DNA of 64,000 bases from Bdellovibrionales bacterium (GTDB lineage: Bacteria; Pseudomonadota; Alphaproteobacteria; UBA9219). Of this stretch, positions 47,206-56,521 are shown piece by piece; the stretch's first letter is position 1, and each line of letters opens with the position of its first letter. The stretch lies in contig JBAZRW010000003.1 of the NCBI GenBank assembly GCA_041662785.1, positions 143,866 through 207,865 on the forward strand. Direction: 5' to 3'. The notes beneath the pieces are model-generated. The model did not search any database, had not been told where the DNA came from, and saw only the letters and a list, made by a program, of their open reading frames with translations. The position numbers were made by a program, and so were the translations under genes.

Positions 47206-48090
47206 ATGCCCAGTTTAAAAGACCTCAAAAACCGTATCGCCAGCGTGAAGTCCACGCGCAAAATCACGTCCGCTATGAAGATGGTGGCGGCCAGCAAGCT
47301 GCGCCGTGCTCAGGACCAAGCGGAATCGTCGCGGCCTTACGCCAAGTTTATTTTGCGCATGACGCAGGACTTGGCGCGGACGATTGAAATCAGCCCCGAA
47401 TCGTCCCCTCTTTTGGTTGGACGTGAAAAACAACAAACCGTGTTGCTTGTCGTTCTCACTTCGGATCGCGGCTTGTGCGGCGCTTTTAACGGCTCCATCA
47501 TTCGCGAGGCGCGCCGCCGCATTGTGGCGCTAGAGAAAGAGGGCAAAACCGTTCGTTTGATTTGCGTCGGGCGTAGGGCTTACAACCTTTTGCACCGTGA
47601 GCATGAGGCCAAGATTTTGCACAAAGTCGAAAGCGCCGCGAAGAAGCAGATTGATCTTGCGGATGCCCAAGAATTAAGTGATCGCCTGATCGCGTTGTTT
47701 GAAGAGGGCGCGTTTGATGTCGCCCACATCATTTTCAACCGCTTTAAATCTGCTATCTCACAAATTGTGTCGGTAGAACAGCTGATCCCGTTCGGCGTAC
47801 CTGAGGCCAATGACAACGATGCCGAGGGTCGTTTAGCCTGCGAGATTTTTGAGCCAGAGCAGAATACCTTGATGGCCGCGCTCTTGCGCCGCAATCTGAC
47901 CGCGCAGCTCTTCGCCGATTTGATGGAAAGCTCGGCGGGCGAGCAGGGCGCACGTATGACAGCCATGGATAACGCGACCCGCAACGCGGGCGATATGATC
48001 GACCGCTTGACTCTCAACTATAACCGCTCACGCCAAGCCTATATCACCAAGGAGCTGATCGAAATCATCTCTGGCGCGGAGGCTGTGTAA
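47206..48090 (+). CDS. atpG: ATP synthase gamma subunit
   Basis: AtpG is the rotor shaft of F1. The 294-residue protein begins MPSLKDLKNRIASVKSTRKI and has the conserved N- and C-terminal helices (SSAGEQGARMTAMDNATRNA with MIDRLTLNYNRSRQAYIT). It is the first atp gene here: atpH and atpA, which normally precede it, are absent; a secreted hypothetical and guaA lie upstream. The next gene is an unknown, not atpD. Confidence 0.96.
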   Translation: MPSLKDLKNRIASVKSTRKITSAMKMVAASKLRRAQDQAESSRPYAKFILRMTQDLARTIEISPESSPLLVGREKQQTVLLVVLTSDRGLCGAFNGSIIREARRRIVALEKEGKTVRLICVGRRAYNLLHREHEAKILHKVESAAKKQIDLADAQELSDRLIALFEEGAFDVAHIIFNRFKSAISQIVSVEQLIPFGVPEANDNDAEGRLACEIFEPEQNTLMAALLRRNLTAQLFADLMESSAGEQGARMTAMDNATRNAGDMIDRLTLNYNRSRQAYITKELIEIISGAEAV

Positions 48091-48092
48091 GA

Positions 48093-48596
48093 ATGTTTAC
48101 GTCAGCAAAACTGTCCCGTGACGAATTGATCGGTATGTATGAAATTGCCGAAGGTACTATTTGTGTTCATCTACAGGAGTTGGAACGGGCAGAAAAACAA
48201 GGTCTGATGTCTTTCCCAACAAACGCTGTCACGATTGATCAGACAGATTGTGACAAGGTGTTTGAGGCTGAATGCAGAGTGCAACGTGTCCTTACGCAGC
48301 ATGCTACGGTTCTTGGAAGCTCATGTTTTGTCTTTAAAGACTTGCTGCTTGATGGAGGGAAACCAAGAGAACAACAGGATTTTCCGTTTAATGCTTATCA
48401 AAACACAGAGTGGTTGGGCGACTTGTTGTCCATAACACCGAAGGTAGAAGATTTGGCGGTTAGATGGGGATTCCATAAAGAGTTGGCCGCCATCAAAGGG
48501 GCGCGGATAGGACTGGAAGAAATGTTGGATGCCTGCCGACCTTTGCAAGTTGAGGAGCGGGGTATCCCAAAACTAGAAACGCTTAGAGCCGCTTAA
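48093..48596 (+). CDS. hypothetical protein between atpG and atpD
   Basis: The 167-residue soluble protein starts 3 bases after the atpG stop, so it is in the atp transcript. I do not recognise it. It is rich in acidic residues and cysteines (DKVFEAECRVQRVLTQHATV; GSSCFVFKDLLLDGG) with no membrane helix. It ends 41 bases before atpD. Insertions between atpG and atpD are rare, so this is notable. Confidence 0.7.
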   Translation: MFTSAKLSRDELIGMYEIAEGTICVHLQELERAEKQGLMSFPTNAVTIDQTDCDKVFEAECRVQRVLTQHATVLGSSCFVFKDLLLDGGKPREQQDFPFNAYQNTEWLGDLLSITPKVEDLAVRWGFHKELAAIKGARIGLEEMLDACRPLQVEERGIPKLETLRAA

Positions 48597-48637
48597 TTTT
48601 TTTGAGAACACACTGAGAGAAACAGGGGAAACAAACG

Positions 48638-50071
48638 ATGACGACCAAACCAACCACCAGCGAAGGCCACATCACTCAAGTCATGGGTGCCGTCGTTGAC
48701 GTGCAATTTGATGGCGTTCTTCCGTCGATTTTGAACGCTTTGACCACCAAGATTGAAGAGCGCACGCTCGTTTTGGAAGTGGCTCAACATTTGGGTGAAA
48801 ACACTGTTCGCGCCATCGCCATGGACACGACGGACGGCATGGTGCGTGGCCAGAAAGTTGTCGATTTAGGTTGCCCGATCATGATGCCTGTTGGCCCCGA
48901 AACGCTGGGTCGCATCTTGAACGTCATCGGCGAGCCGGTTGATGAGCGTGGCCCCATCGTCACCAAGCAAAAGCTTCCCATTCACCGCGATGCGCCCGAG
49001 TTCACCGAGCAATCGACGGAAAAGCAAGTTCTGGTCACGGGCATTAAGGTCGTTGATCTTCTCGCGCCTTACTCACGCGGCGGTAAAATCGGTTTGTTCG
49101 GCGGCGCTGGCGTCGGCAAGACCGTTCTGATTCAAGAGCTGATCAACAACGTCGCCAAGGCGCACGGTGGCTATTCCGTGTTTGCGGGCGTGGGTGAGCG
49201 TACCCGCGAAGGCAACGATCTGTATCACGAAATGATCGATTCCGGCATCGTCAAGACCGACGGGCCCGGATCGAAAGTGGCGCTGGTCTACGGCCAGATG
49301 AACGAACCCCCGGGTGCGCGCGCTCGTGTGGCTTTGTCCGGTTTGACCTTGGCCGAGTATTTCCGCGATGAAGAAGGCCAAGACGTTCTGTTCTTCGTGG
49401 ATAACATCTTCCGCTTTACGCAGGCGGGTTCGGAAGTGTCGGCCTTGCTGGGCCGCATTCCTTCGGCGGTGGGTTATCAACCGACCCTCGCCACGGACAT
49501 GGGCGCATTGCAAGAGCGCATCACGACGACGAACAAAGGCTCCATCACTTCGGTGCAAGCCATTTACGTTCCGGCGGACGATCTTACCGATCCGGCTCCG
49601 GCGACGTCGTTTGCCCACTTGGACGCCACCACGGTTCTTTCGCGTCAGATTGCCGAGCTTGGCATTTATCCCGCCGTTGATCCTTTGGATTCGACCAGTC
49701 GTATTCTTGATCCGTTGGTTGTGGGTGAGGAACACTACAACACCGCCCGCGCTGTGCAGAAGATTTTGCAGACCTACAAGTCCTTGCAAGACATCATTGC
49801 CATCTTGGGCATGGATGAACTCTCCGAAGAAGATCGCTTGGTCGTCGCGCGTGCACGCAAGATTCAGCGCTTCCTCTCGCAGCCGTTCCATGTTGCCGAA
49901 GTGTTTACGGGCAGCCCAGGTGTGTTCGTCAAGCTTGAGGACACGATCAAGGGCTTTAAGGGCATCGTGGATGGTCAGTATGACCATCTGCCTGAATCGG
50001 CCTTCTACATGGTCGGAACGATTGAAGAAGCCGTCGCCAAGGCCGAGAAAATGGCCAAGGCAGCAGCATAA
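48638..50071 (+). CDS. atpD: ATP synthase beta subunit
   Basis: AtpD holds the catalytic nucleotide sites of F1. The 477-residue protein has the P-loop GGAGVGKTVLIQELINN, the catalytic glutamate region GVGERTREGNDLYHEM, and ALLGRIPSAVGYQPTLATDM. AAACAGGGGA precedes the ATG. It is 14 bases upstream of atpC. Confidence 0.98.
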   Translation: MTTKPTTSEGHITQVMGAVVDVQFDGVLPSILNALTTKIEERTLVLEVAQHLGENTVRAIAMDTTDGMVRGQKVVDLGCPIMMPVGPETLGRILNVIGEPVDERGPIVTKQKLPIHRDAPEFTEQSTEKQVLVTGIKVVDLLAPYSRGGKIGLFGGAGVGKTVLIQELINNVAKAHGGYSVFAGVGERTREGNDLYHEMIDSGIVKTDGPGSKVALVYGQMNEPPGARARVALSGLTLAEYFRDEEGQDVLFFVDNIFRFTQAGSEVSALLGRIPSAVGYQPTLATDMGALQERITTTNKGSITSVQAIYVPADDLTDPAPATSFAHLDATTVLSRQIAELGIYPAVDPLDSTSRILDPLVVGEEHYNTARAVQKILQTYKSLQDIIAILGMDELSEEDRLVVARARKIQRFLSQPFHVAEVFTGSPGVFVKLEDTIKGFKGIVDGQYDHLPESAFYMVGTIEEAVAKAEKMAKAAA

Positions 50072-50085
50072 AGGCGGGTATCATC

Positions 50086-50475
50086 ATGGCTAACCAACTG
50101 CAATTCGAATTGGCCTCACCGCAAAAGCTGGCGTGCAGCAAGCCTGTCGTGATGGTGACGGTTCCGGGCGGCGAGGGCGACTTTGGCGTCATGCTTGGAC
50201 ATGCGCCTATGGCCACGACTGTGGCGATGGGCGTTGTTGAAGCCTATGAGCATGACCAAACGACTGTGACAGAGCGCTGGTTCGTTGCAGGCGGCTTTTG
50301 TGAGGTTGTGGGCGACCGCTGCACCGTGATGGCCGATCAAGTCATCGCGATAAAAGATTTGAAGAAAGATATTCTTGAAGAGGAAATCGCCAGCTTAGCC
50401 AAAGAAGCCGCCAACGATTCTGACGCGGCACAGAAAATGGCCATCGCTCAAGCGAAGTTGCAGGTGATTGGCTAG
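50086..50475 (+). CDS. atpC: ATP synthase epsilon subunit
   Basis: The 129-residue protein has the epsilon beta-sandwich (FELASPQKLACSKPVVMVTV with PGGEGDFGVMLGHAPM) and a C-terminal helix pair (ILEEEIASLAKEAANDSDAA). It inhibits reverse rotation. It closes the atpG-x-atpD-atpC unit. A palindromic repeat begins about 35 bases after the stop, and I see no clear terminator hairpin with a T run. Confidence 0.95.
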   Translation: MANQLQFELASPQKLACSKPVVMVTVPGGEGDFGVMLGHAPMATTVAMGVVEAYEHDQTTVTERWFVAGGFCEVVGDRCTVMADQVIAIKDLKKDILEEEIASLAKEAANDSDAAQKMAIAQAKLQVIG

Positions 50476-50510
50476 AGCCGAACCGTTTAGTTTCCTCATT
50501 TCCCCCACCG

Positions 50511-50663
50511 TCATCGCGAGGGGGCGTCTTGTCCGGCGTAGCTGCGAAGCAGCGAAGACGGAAGCCCCCGTGGCGATCCATCTCCTGAATTTAGCGAAGA
50601 GCAATTCTAGTGGAAGGTTGAGGAGATGGATTGCCGCGCTCCCGTTGGTCGCTCGCAATGACG
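50511..50663. repeat. palindromic repeat of the CGTCATTGCGAG type
   Basis: CGTCATCGCGAGGGGGCG at the left and CTCGCAATGACGTG at the right are inverted; inside are GTGGCGATCCATCTCC and GGAGATGGATTGCC in inverted order. This is a different family from the GCGGGATGACG repeats. Confidence 0.8.
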
Positions 50664-50757
50664 TGGGATATCATGAGAACCATCCAGAATAGCTATAGTC
50701 CTTTTTTCTGGTCAATTAGCTCTGTTTTTTGCCCCCGAAAAGTCGGCCATCGACATG

Positions 50758-51000
50758 CTTTGTTATCAAATACTTAGCGCAAAAACATTCGCCACGGTCG
50801 AGCAGAGCGTGGAATAGTGCCACTCAGTATCCTTCCGCTCAAAGTTAACGTCGTAAGTCTTTGATATACAACGAAACTGACTCGAATTTGGGTCTATGCT
50901 AACCAATTGATTCTAAAGGGCTTTGTCAACTTCGCCCGATTTTGGATTGCCAAAAGCAAAAAATCAGGAGTCAGGGGGTGAGGTTCAGAGTTGGTCTCTC
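50758..51000. repeat. dispersed repeat, copy 2
   Basis: Second copy of the noncoding repeat at 25865-26095, same orientation. The stretch from atpC to the hydrogenase-like operon (50476-51416) holds only this, the flanking palindromes and a promoter region; no gene is supported. Confidence 0.75.
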
Positions 51001-51007
51001 CTCTTTC

Positions 51008-51165
51008 GTCATCCCCGACCCCTCTGCGCCCTTCGGGCTTCGCGGGGCAGGCAAAGCGACGCAGCAGCGGAGCGGAGATACAGGATACATCTTCTGAAAT
51101 GACCAAGAGCGACTCAGGTAGAAATTTCAGGTGATGGATCCCGCCTTCCGGCGGGATGACGGGAG
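51008..51165. repeat. REP-like palindromic repeat
   Basis: GTCATCCCCGACCCCTCTGC and CCCGCCTTCCGGCGGGATGAC lie in inverted order around a GGGCTTCGCGGGGCAGGCAA hairpin. It follows the dispersed repeat as in the first copy. Confidence 0.7.
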
Positions 51166-51416
51166 GGGGGCTGGCATCCCTTTTTTTTGAATCATTTTAT
51201 CTGACGTAGGTTATAATGGGTTACGCAAGAGGTCTATTTCACAAGATCGCTAATCTCTCTAAAATTTTCAATTTTCAAATTGACTTCCATTTTCATTCAT
51301 TCTATGCCACGGCAGCGTTGCACACCGCGTTCAAGGTGGGCCTCGTCGTGAATCCTTCTTAACGTATGCAATGAAGGTATTCGCTTCGCAAAACCAACTT
51401 GCTCGTCTACATAACG

Positions 51417-53438
51417 ATGGATCCTTTCATGTCTTTGACAATGGCTCAGCTGGCGGTACTTTTAACCCTCATGTCTTCGGTTGCGGCGCTCGTTTTCGCG
51501 AGACAGCCCCGTTTTATGATCAGCTTGTCGTTCTTCTTGCTTGGCCTATCCGGCCTTGTAGCCGTTGCAGCGGGCGGCATGGCCTTGCTAGGCAATCAGG
51601 TTGAGCAAACCATTCTCCCCATCGGCCTTCCTTGGCTGCATGTTTGCCTTCATATCGATGCTCTTGCGGCTTTCTTTCTCTTCATTGTCGGGTTCGTCAC
51701 TTTCGTCGCATCCTGCTATGGACCATCCTATATAAGTCGTCACGCCGATGATGGCGTGCATGCTGTTGGCACGCTAACCTTTTTCACGGGTCTTTTTGTC
51801 GGCGGTATGTACCTTGTGCTTTTGGCGGCGGACGCTTTTTCCTTTATGATTGCTTGGGAATTGATGTCGGTCGCAAGCTATTTTCTTGTGGCCTATCAGC
51901 ATGACAGAGCGGAAAATCGCAGCGCCGCCTTTATCTATCTTCTTATGGCCGTTGTTGGTGGGGCGTTTATCCTTCTTTCCTATGGCGTCCTAGCTGGCTT
52001 TAGCGATGGGTTTAGCTTTGCTTCTATGGCAAAAGCGAACCTTACCCCCGCATGGGCCACCATCGCCTTTTCGCTCGCCTTTGTCGGGTTTGGGCTTAAA
52101 GCCGGTATCGTTCCGTTGCATGTTTGGTTGCCTCAGGCGCATCCTGTCGCACCTTCCCACATCTCAGCCTTGATGTCTGGCGTCATGCTTAAAGTCGCCG
52201 TCTATGGTTTTATCCGTTTTGTCTTTGACCTATTAGGGGGCATCCACTGGCAGTGGGGTGTTCTGGTTCTTCTGGTCGGCGCGATTTCGGCTCTTATGGG
52301 CGTTTTGTATGCCCTTATGCAGCACGATCTTAAACGCCTTCTCGCCTACCACAGCGTCGAAAACATCGGGATCATCTATATCGGCCTTGGCCTCTCCATG
52401 ATTTTCACGGCAACCAACCATAAGGAAGTTGCCGCTATTGCCTTGGTCGCCGCTCTTTATCACTGTCTCAATCACGCCTTGTTCAAGAGCTTGCTCTTTT
52501 TGGGGGCGGGCGCGGTTTTAGAACAAAGCGGCCAACACAATATGGAGCATATGGGCGGTCTCATCAAAAAGATGCCCGTCACAGCGGCTTGCTTTTTGGT
52601 CGGATGCGTCAGTATTTGCGCCCTTCCTCCCTTTAACGGCTTTGTCTCAGAATGGCTGATTTACCAAGCCGCTTTGCAAGGCACGGTTTTAAAGAGTGGC
52701 ATTTTGGGAACGGCTCTTCCCATCACGTCCGCCATGCTGGCGTTGACAGGGGCTTTGGCTATTGCCTGCTTTGTCAAGGTCTACGGGGTCGTTTTCTTAG
52801 GGCTTCCCCGCACCGAGAAAATCCATGAAGCGCATGAAGTTCCTCGCGGCATGCAATTTTCCCAAATCATCCTGTCCATCAGCTGCTTGGTTTTTGGTAT
52901 CTTCCCAACATGGACAGCAAACGTCCTTAACGTCATCCCGCAAAAACTTCTGGGCACAGGGTTTGCGGGAGCCAATGGCGACAGCTGGTTGTGGTTGACC
53001 CCCATCAGCAAAGAGACAGCCTCGTATGGTGCGCTTCCTGTCCTGATCGGTCTTTTGATCAGCTGGGTCGTCGTTTACTTCTTCCTTCACCCGCCCACAC
53101 GCGACAACAGCATCCGTATTGCTCCGGCATGGGATTGCGGGTTTGGGCCTTTGAACGCACGCATGCAATACACAGCCACGTCCTTTGCCATGCCCATTCG
53201 TCGGATTTTCTCCTTCGCTTGGCATGTTTCGGAGAAAGTCGAGCCCGCGCATATGGGCAAGGGGCCTCACTATTTCCTTCATGTTAGTGACTGGGTTTGG
53301 ATGTACGCGTATGCGCCTATTGGCAAAATTATCCATAAGGTTGCCGAAAGAACGGCGCGCATTCAAGGGGGCGATCTTCGTATTTACCTCTGCTATTCCT
53401 TCTTTACCTTACTCTTTTTGCTCTGGGTGATCGTATGA
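51417..53438 (+). CDS. hyfB: hydrogenase-4 / complex I-like antiporter subunit B (HyfB/NuoL type)
   Basis: The protein of about 673 residues has some fourteen or more membrane helices and the proton-channel motifs of the NuoL/HyfB family: FMIAWELMSVASYFLVAYQH, GFGLKAGIVPLHVWLPQAHP, ALMQHDLKRLLAYHSVENIG, and HCLNHALFKSLLFLGAGAVL with key Lys, His and Glu residues. It should form one ion-pumping arm of the complex. The start is uncertain: ATG at 51417 or 51429, with no strong site. TTGACT at 51280-51285 is a possible promoter element. The next gene overlaps its stop by 4 bases, so the six genes from here to 58690 form one operon. Confidence 0.9.
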   Translation: MDPFMSLTMAQLAVLLTLMSSVAALVFARQPRFMISLSFFLLGLSGLVAVAAGGMALLGNQVEQTILPIGLPWLHVCLHIDALAAFFLFIVGFVTFVASCYGPSYISRHADDGVHAVGTLTFFTGLFVGGMYLVLLAADAFSFMIAWELMSVASYFLVAYQHDRAENRSAAFIYLLMAVVGGAFILLSYGVLAGFSDGFSFASMAKANLTPAWATIAFSLAFVGFGLKAGIVPLHVWLPQAHPVAPSHISALMSGVMLKVAVYGFIRFVFDLLGGIHWQWGVLVLLVGAISALMGVLYALMQHDLKRLLAYHSVENIGIIYIGLGLSMIFTATNHKEVAAIALVAALYHCLNHALFKSLLFLGAGAVLEQSGQHNMEHMGGLIKKMPVTAACFLVGCVSICALPPFNGFVSEWLIYQAALQGTVLKSGILGTALPITSAMLALTGALAIACFVKVYGVVFLGLPRTEKIHEAHEVPRGMQFSQIILSISCLVFGIFPTWTANVLNVIPQKLLGTGFAGANGDSWLWLTPISKETASYGALPVLIGLLISWVVVYFFLHPPTRDNSIRIAPAWDCGFGPLNARMQYTATSFAMPIRRIFSFAWHVSEKVEPAHMGKGPHYFLHVSDWVWMYAYAPIGKIIHKVAERTARIQGGDLRIYLCYSFFTLLFLLWVIV

Positions 53439-54379
53439 CGGGCTGGATCTTTGCGCTTGTTCAAACGCTTTGCGTTGTCCTTTTTGCTCCCTTTTTGGCC
53501 GGTTGGGTCAAATGGGTAAAATGTAAGTTGCAGAACAGGCAGGGGCCTGCTCCATGGCAACCCTATCGTGATCTGCTGCGCCTTTCCAGAAAGCAGGTTG
53601 TGCTGGCGGATGTGGCTTCGCCCATTTTCCGTGCTGCGCCTTATATTGTTTTCGGCGCCACTGTCGTCGCCGCCTCTGTTTTGCCCATCGTCTCGACGCA
53701 GCTGCCCACAGCGGCTTTGGCGGATGTTATCGTTTTGGTTGGGATTTTCGCTCTTACGCGCTTCTTCCTCGCCTTGGCGGGCATGGATGTCGGCACGTCC
53801 TTTGGCGGTATGGGTTCTTCGCGTGAGGTGACTCTATCCTCTCTTGCCGAGCCTGCGCTTTTGATGACCTTCTTCACGTTGGCGATGAACGTATCCAGCA
53901 CCAACCTGTCCTCTGCCGTGTCCCATCTTGCTCAGGCTAACTTTACCTTAGCGCCGTCGCTCATCTTTTCTTTTATGGCGCTGCTTCTTGTCGCCGTGGC
54001 AGAAACAGGGCGCATTCCTATTGATAATCCTGCCACGCATCTTGAGCTTACCATGATTCATGAAGCCATGATTCTGGAGTACAGTGGCCGCCACCTCCTT
54101 TTGATGGAGTGGGCTTCCATGCTCAAGCTCACGCTCTATTCGATTTTGATCGTCAACCTGATCGTTCCATGGGGCGTGGCAATGACGATGGAGCCGAAGG
54201 ATGTTGCGTTTGCCGCTATCACCGTGTTGGGCAAGTTAATGGCGCTTGGCATTTTGCTGGCGGTTTCAGAAACGTCTCAAGCCAAAATGCGTTTGTTCCG
54301 CGCCCCCCAATATCTTGGCATGGCCTTTATTCTGTCCCTTCTTGGGATGATGAGCCATATTATCCTAGAGGTTCGATAA
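53435..54379 (+). CDS. hyfC: hydrogenase-4 / complex I-like membrane subunit (HyfC/NuoH type)
   Basis: The 314-residue membrane protein resembles NuoH/HyfC, which links the peripheral arm to the ion pumps. Diagnostic segments are NRQGPAPWQPYRDLLRLSRK near the N-terminus and PIDNPATHLELTMIHEAMIL in the middle, with the conserved Glu residues of the quinone-cavity region. About eight helices are visible. Its start overlaps the end of the HyfB gene (ATGA-type overlap). Confidence 0.92.
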   Translation: MTGWIFALVQTLCVVLFAPFLAGWVKWVKCKLQNRQGPAPWQPYRDLLRLSRKQVVLADVASPIFRAAPYIVFGATVVAASVLPIVSTQLPTAALADVIVLVGIFALTRFFLALAGMDVGTSFGGMGSSREVTLSSLAEPALLMTFFTLAMNVSSTNLSSAVSHLAQANFTLAPSLIFSFMALLLVAVAETGRIPIDNPATHLELTMIHEAMILEYSGRHLLLMEWASMLKLTLYSILIVNLIVPWGVAMTMEPKDVAFAAITVLGKLMALGILLAVSETSQAKMRLFRAPQYLGMAFILSLLGMMSHIILEVR

Positions 54380-54380
54380 C

Positions 54381-55058
54381 ATGCTTATAGCTTCTCTCTC
54401 GATGCCTGAACAGGTAACGCTGACGCTGTCAGCGCTGATCTTGCTTTCCTCTTTTCTTCTGCTGGCTCAGGTGCGTGTCGACAGCTTGATCAACACCTTT
54501 GCGCTGCAAGGCCTGCTGTTGTTTTCCGCAACGCTTGCCATTGCGTTTATATCAGGGAAGTATGACCTCCTGATCTCGGCGGCTCTGACCCTTGGCCTCA
54601 AGGTTATTTTTATCCCCTCGCTGTTACGCAGACTTATTATTCGGTTGGATATCCATCGCGAGATTGAGGTTCTCGTTAAGCCTTCCTTGGTCATGCTTTT
54701 TGGCGGGGGTCTTGTTCTTTTCAGCTATTATGTCTCGCTGCCCATTACCGAGTTGTCTCTGTTGTCCACGCGAAACACGATTGCCATTTCCTTGGCCGTT
54801 GTTCTGATCGGCATGCTGATGATCATCTCTAGGCGCAAGGCCATCTCGCAAGTTATCGGCTTTATGTCGATGGAAAACGGCCTTTTCTTTGCCGCTGTCG
54901 TTTCCACGTTCGGTATGCCCATGGTCGTCGAGCTTGGGATTGCCTTTGACGTGCTGGTAGCCGTTATTCTGTTTGGCGTCTTCTTCTTCCACATTCGTGC
55001 CGAAATCGGCAGCCTAGATACGGACCGCCTAAATCGTTTGAATGAGGTCGATAAATGA
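54381..55058 (+). CDS. hyfE: hydrogenase-4 component E (NuoK-like)
   Basis: The 225-residue membrane protein matches HyfE, a fused NuoK-related subunit found only in group 4 hydrogenases and their relatives. Six or seven helices are seen; GFMSMENGLFFAAVVSTFGM with the conserved glutamate corresponds to the NuoK signature. It starts 2 bases after HyfC and overlaps HyfF by 4 bases. Confidence 0.9.
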   Translation: MLIASLSMPEQVTLTLSALILLSSFLLLAQVRVDSLINTFALQGLLLFSATLAIAFISGKYDLLISAALTLGLKVIFIPSLLRRLIIRLDIHREIEVLVKPSLVMLFGGGLVLFSYYVSLPITELSLLSTRNTIAISLAVVLIGMLMIISRRKAISQVIGFMSMENGLFFAAVVSTFGMPMVVELGIAFDVLVAVILFGVFFFHIRAEIGSLDTDRLNRLNEVDK

Positions 55059-56521
55059 TTGCTCTTTACTTTACCCTTTTGTTTCCTTTTTCAGGCGCAC
55101 TTCTCTTGGGATTAATAGGCCATTGGAAGTCGGCCAAATATGTGAACATGACCATCTGCTGGGGGACGCTTATCGCCGCCTTCTTGTTGGCCCTAGATGT
55201 TTTTGAAAAAGGCCCCATCTTGTCCTCTGGCAAGCTCTTTTATATCGATGCCTTCAACGTCTATCTTATCTTGCTCAATGCCTTTGTCGGCCTGACAACC
55301 TCTATTTTTTCTGGCCCCTACATGAGCCATGAAAGGGATATTGGACGCGTTGGTGATAAGCGGATGAGGCTCTATCACTCGATGTTTCAAGGCTTCCTTT
55401 TCACGATGCTAGCCGCGCTATCGACCAATAACCTTGGCATCCTTTGGGTGTCTATCGAGGCCGCCACCTTGACGACTGTCCTGTTGGTTAGCCTTTACCG
55501 CACCCATGAATCGATTGAGGCGGGCTGGAAGTACTTTATCATTTGCGGCGTCGGCATTTCGCAAGCCTTGTTCGGCACGATCCTCGTCTATTTCGCTTCG
55601 GCAAAGGTTATTCCGGGGCATGAAGACGGCCTGCTCTGGACAGTATTGCAAACCTACGCCGCTCATATGGACAAAGGCGTGATGGCCTTGGCTTTTGTTT
55701 TCCTCCTTGTCGGTTACGGAACAAAGGTTGGTTTGGTTCCTTTGCACAATTGGCTTCCTGACGCGCATTCCGAAGGCCCGACTCCTATGTCGGCCATTCT
55801 CTCCGGCCTTCTTCTGAACGTTGCTCTATACGCGCTTGTTCGCTTTAAAATGCTGGCGGATCCGTCCCTCGGCAACCATCTGGCGGGTAATTTGATGATG
55901 GGCTTTGGCATGCTGTCGTTCTCTGTCGCAGGCATTCTGCTTCATCGCCAATACGACATCAAACGGATGTTCAGCTATTCCTCGATTGAGCATATGGGAC
56001 TAATGACCTTTGCCTTTGGTATTGGCGGACCCTTGGCCACGTTTGGGGCGCTTTTGCATATGATCGTTCACTCCCTGACGAAATCGGCTATTTTCGTCAC
56101 GGTAGGGCACGCCTCTCAAATTGCGGGCACGCAGGTGATCAGCAAAATACGCGGCCTTGTTCGCTCTAACCCTGCTGTGGGGTGGAGTCTTTTGCTGGGA
56201 ACCTGCGCTATTGCGGGCTTCCCACCCTTCGGCGTCTTTACCAGCGAGTTTCTTCTCTTTACGGCCACGATCAAAAGTTATCCATGGCTTGTCTTGCCGC
56301 TTCTTGTTGGCTTGGCGGTCGCTTTTGCCGGACTGTTTCGGAACATTCAGCCCATGGTCTTTGGCGAGCCGCCAGAGAACCAGCGCAAAGTGCCCGTTAA
56401 TATGTGGCCTGTATTCATTCATCTGGCCTTGGTGCTGTGGCTCGGTCTTGCTATTCCGACCGTCTTGGCTCAATGGCTTAATCAAGCAACCATCATGATC
56501 GTTGGACAGGGCGTGCTATGA
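55055..56521 (+). CDS. hyfF: hydrogenase-4 / complex I-like antiporter subunit F (HyfF/NuoN type)
   Basis: The 488-residue protein is a second NuoL/M/N-type ion pump: LSTNNLGILWVSIEAATLTT, GYGTKVGLVPLHNWLPDAHS, YDIKRMFSYSSIEHMGLMTF and HSLTKSAIFVTVGHASQIAG hold the conserved Glu, Lys and His residues. About fourteen helices. With HyfB it gives two pump subunits. Start and stop overlap neighbouring genes by 4 bases each. Confidence 0.92.
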   Translation: MIALYFTLLFPFSGALLLGLIGHWKSAKYVNMTICWGTLIAAFLLALDVFEKGPILSSGKLFYIDAFNVYLILLNAFVGLTTSIFSGPYMSHERDIGRVGDKRMRLYHSMFQGFLFTMLAALSTNNLGILWVSIEAATLTTVLLVSLYRTHESIEAGWKYFIICGVGISQALFGTILVYFASAKVIPGHEDGLLWTVLQTYAAHMDKGVMALAFVFLLVGYGTKVGLVPLHNWLPDAHSEGPTPMSAILSGLLLNVALYALVRFKMLADPSLGNHLAGNLMMGFGMLSFSVAGILLHRQYDIKRMFSYSSIEHMGLMTFAFGIGGPLATFGALLHMIVHSLTKSAIFVTVGHASQIAGTQVISKIRGLVRSNPAVGWSLLLGTCAIAGFPPFGVFTSEFLLFTATIKSYPWLVLPLLVGLAVAFAGLFRNIQPMVFGEPPENQRKVPVNMWPVFIHLALVLWLGLAIPTVLAQWLNQATIMIVGQGVL

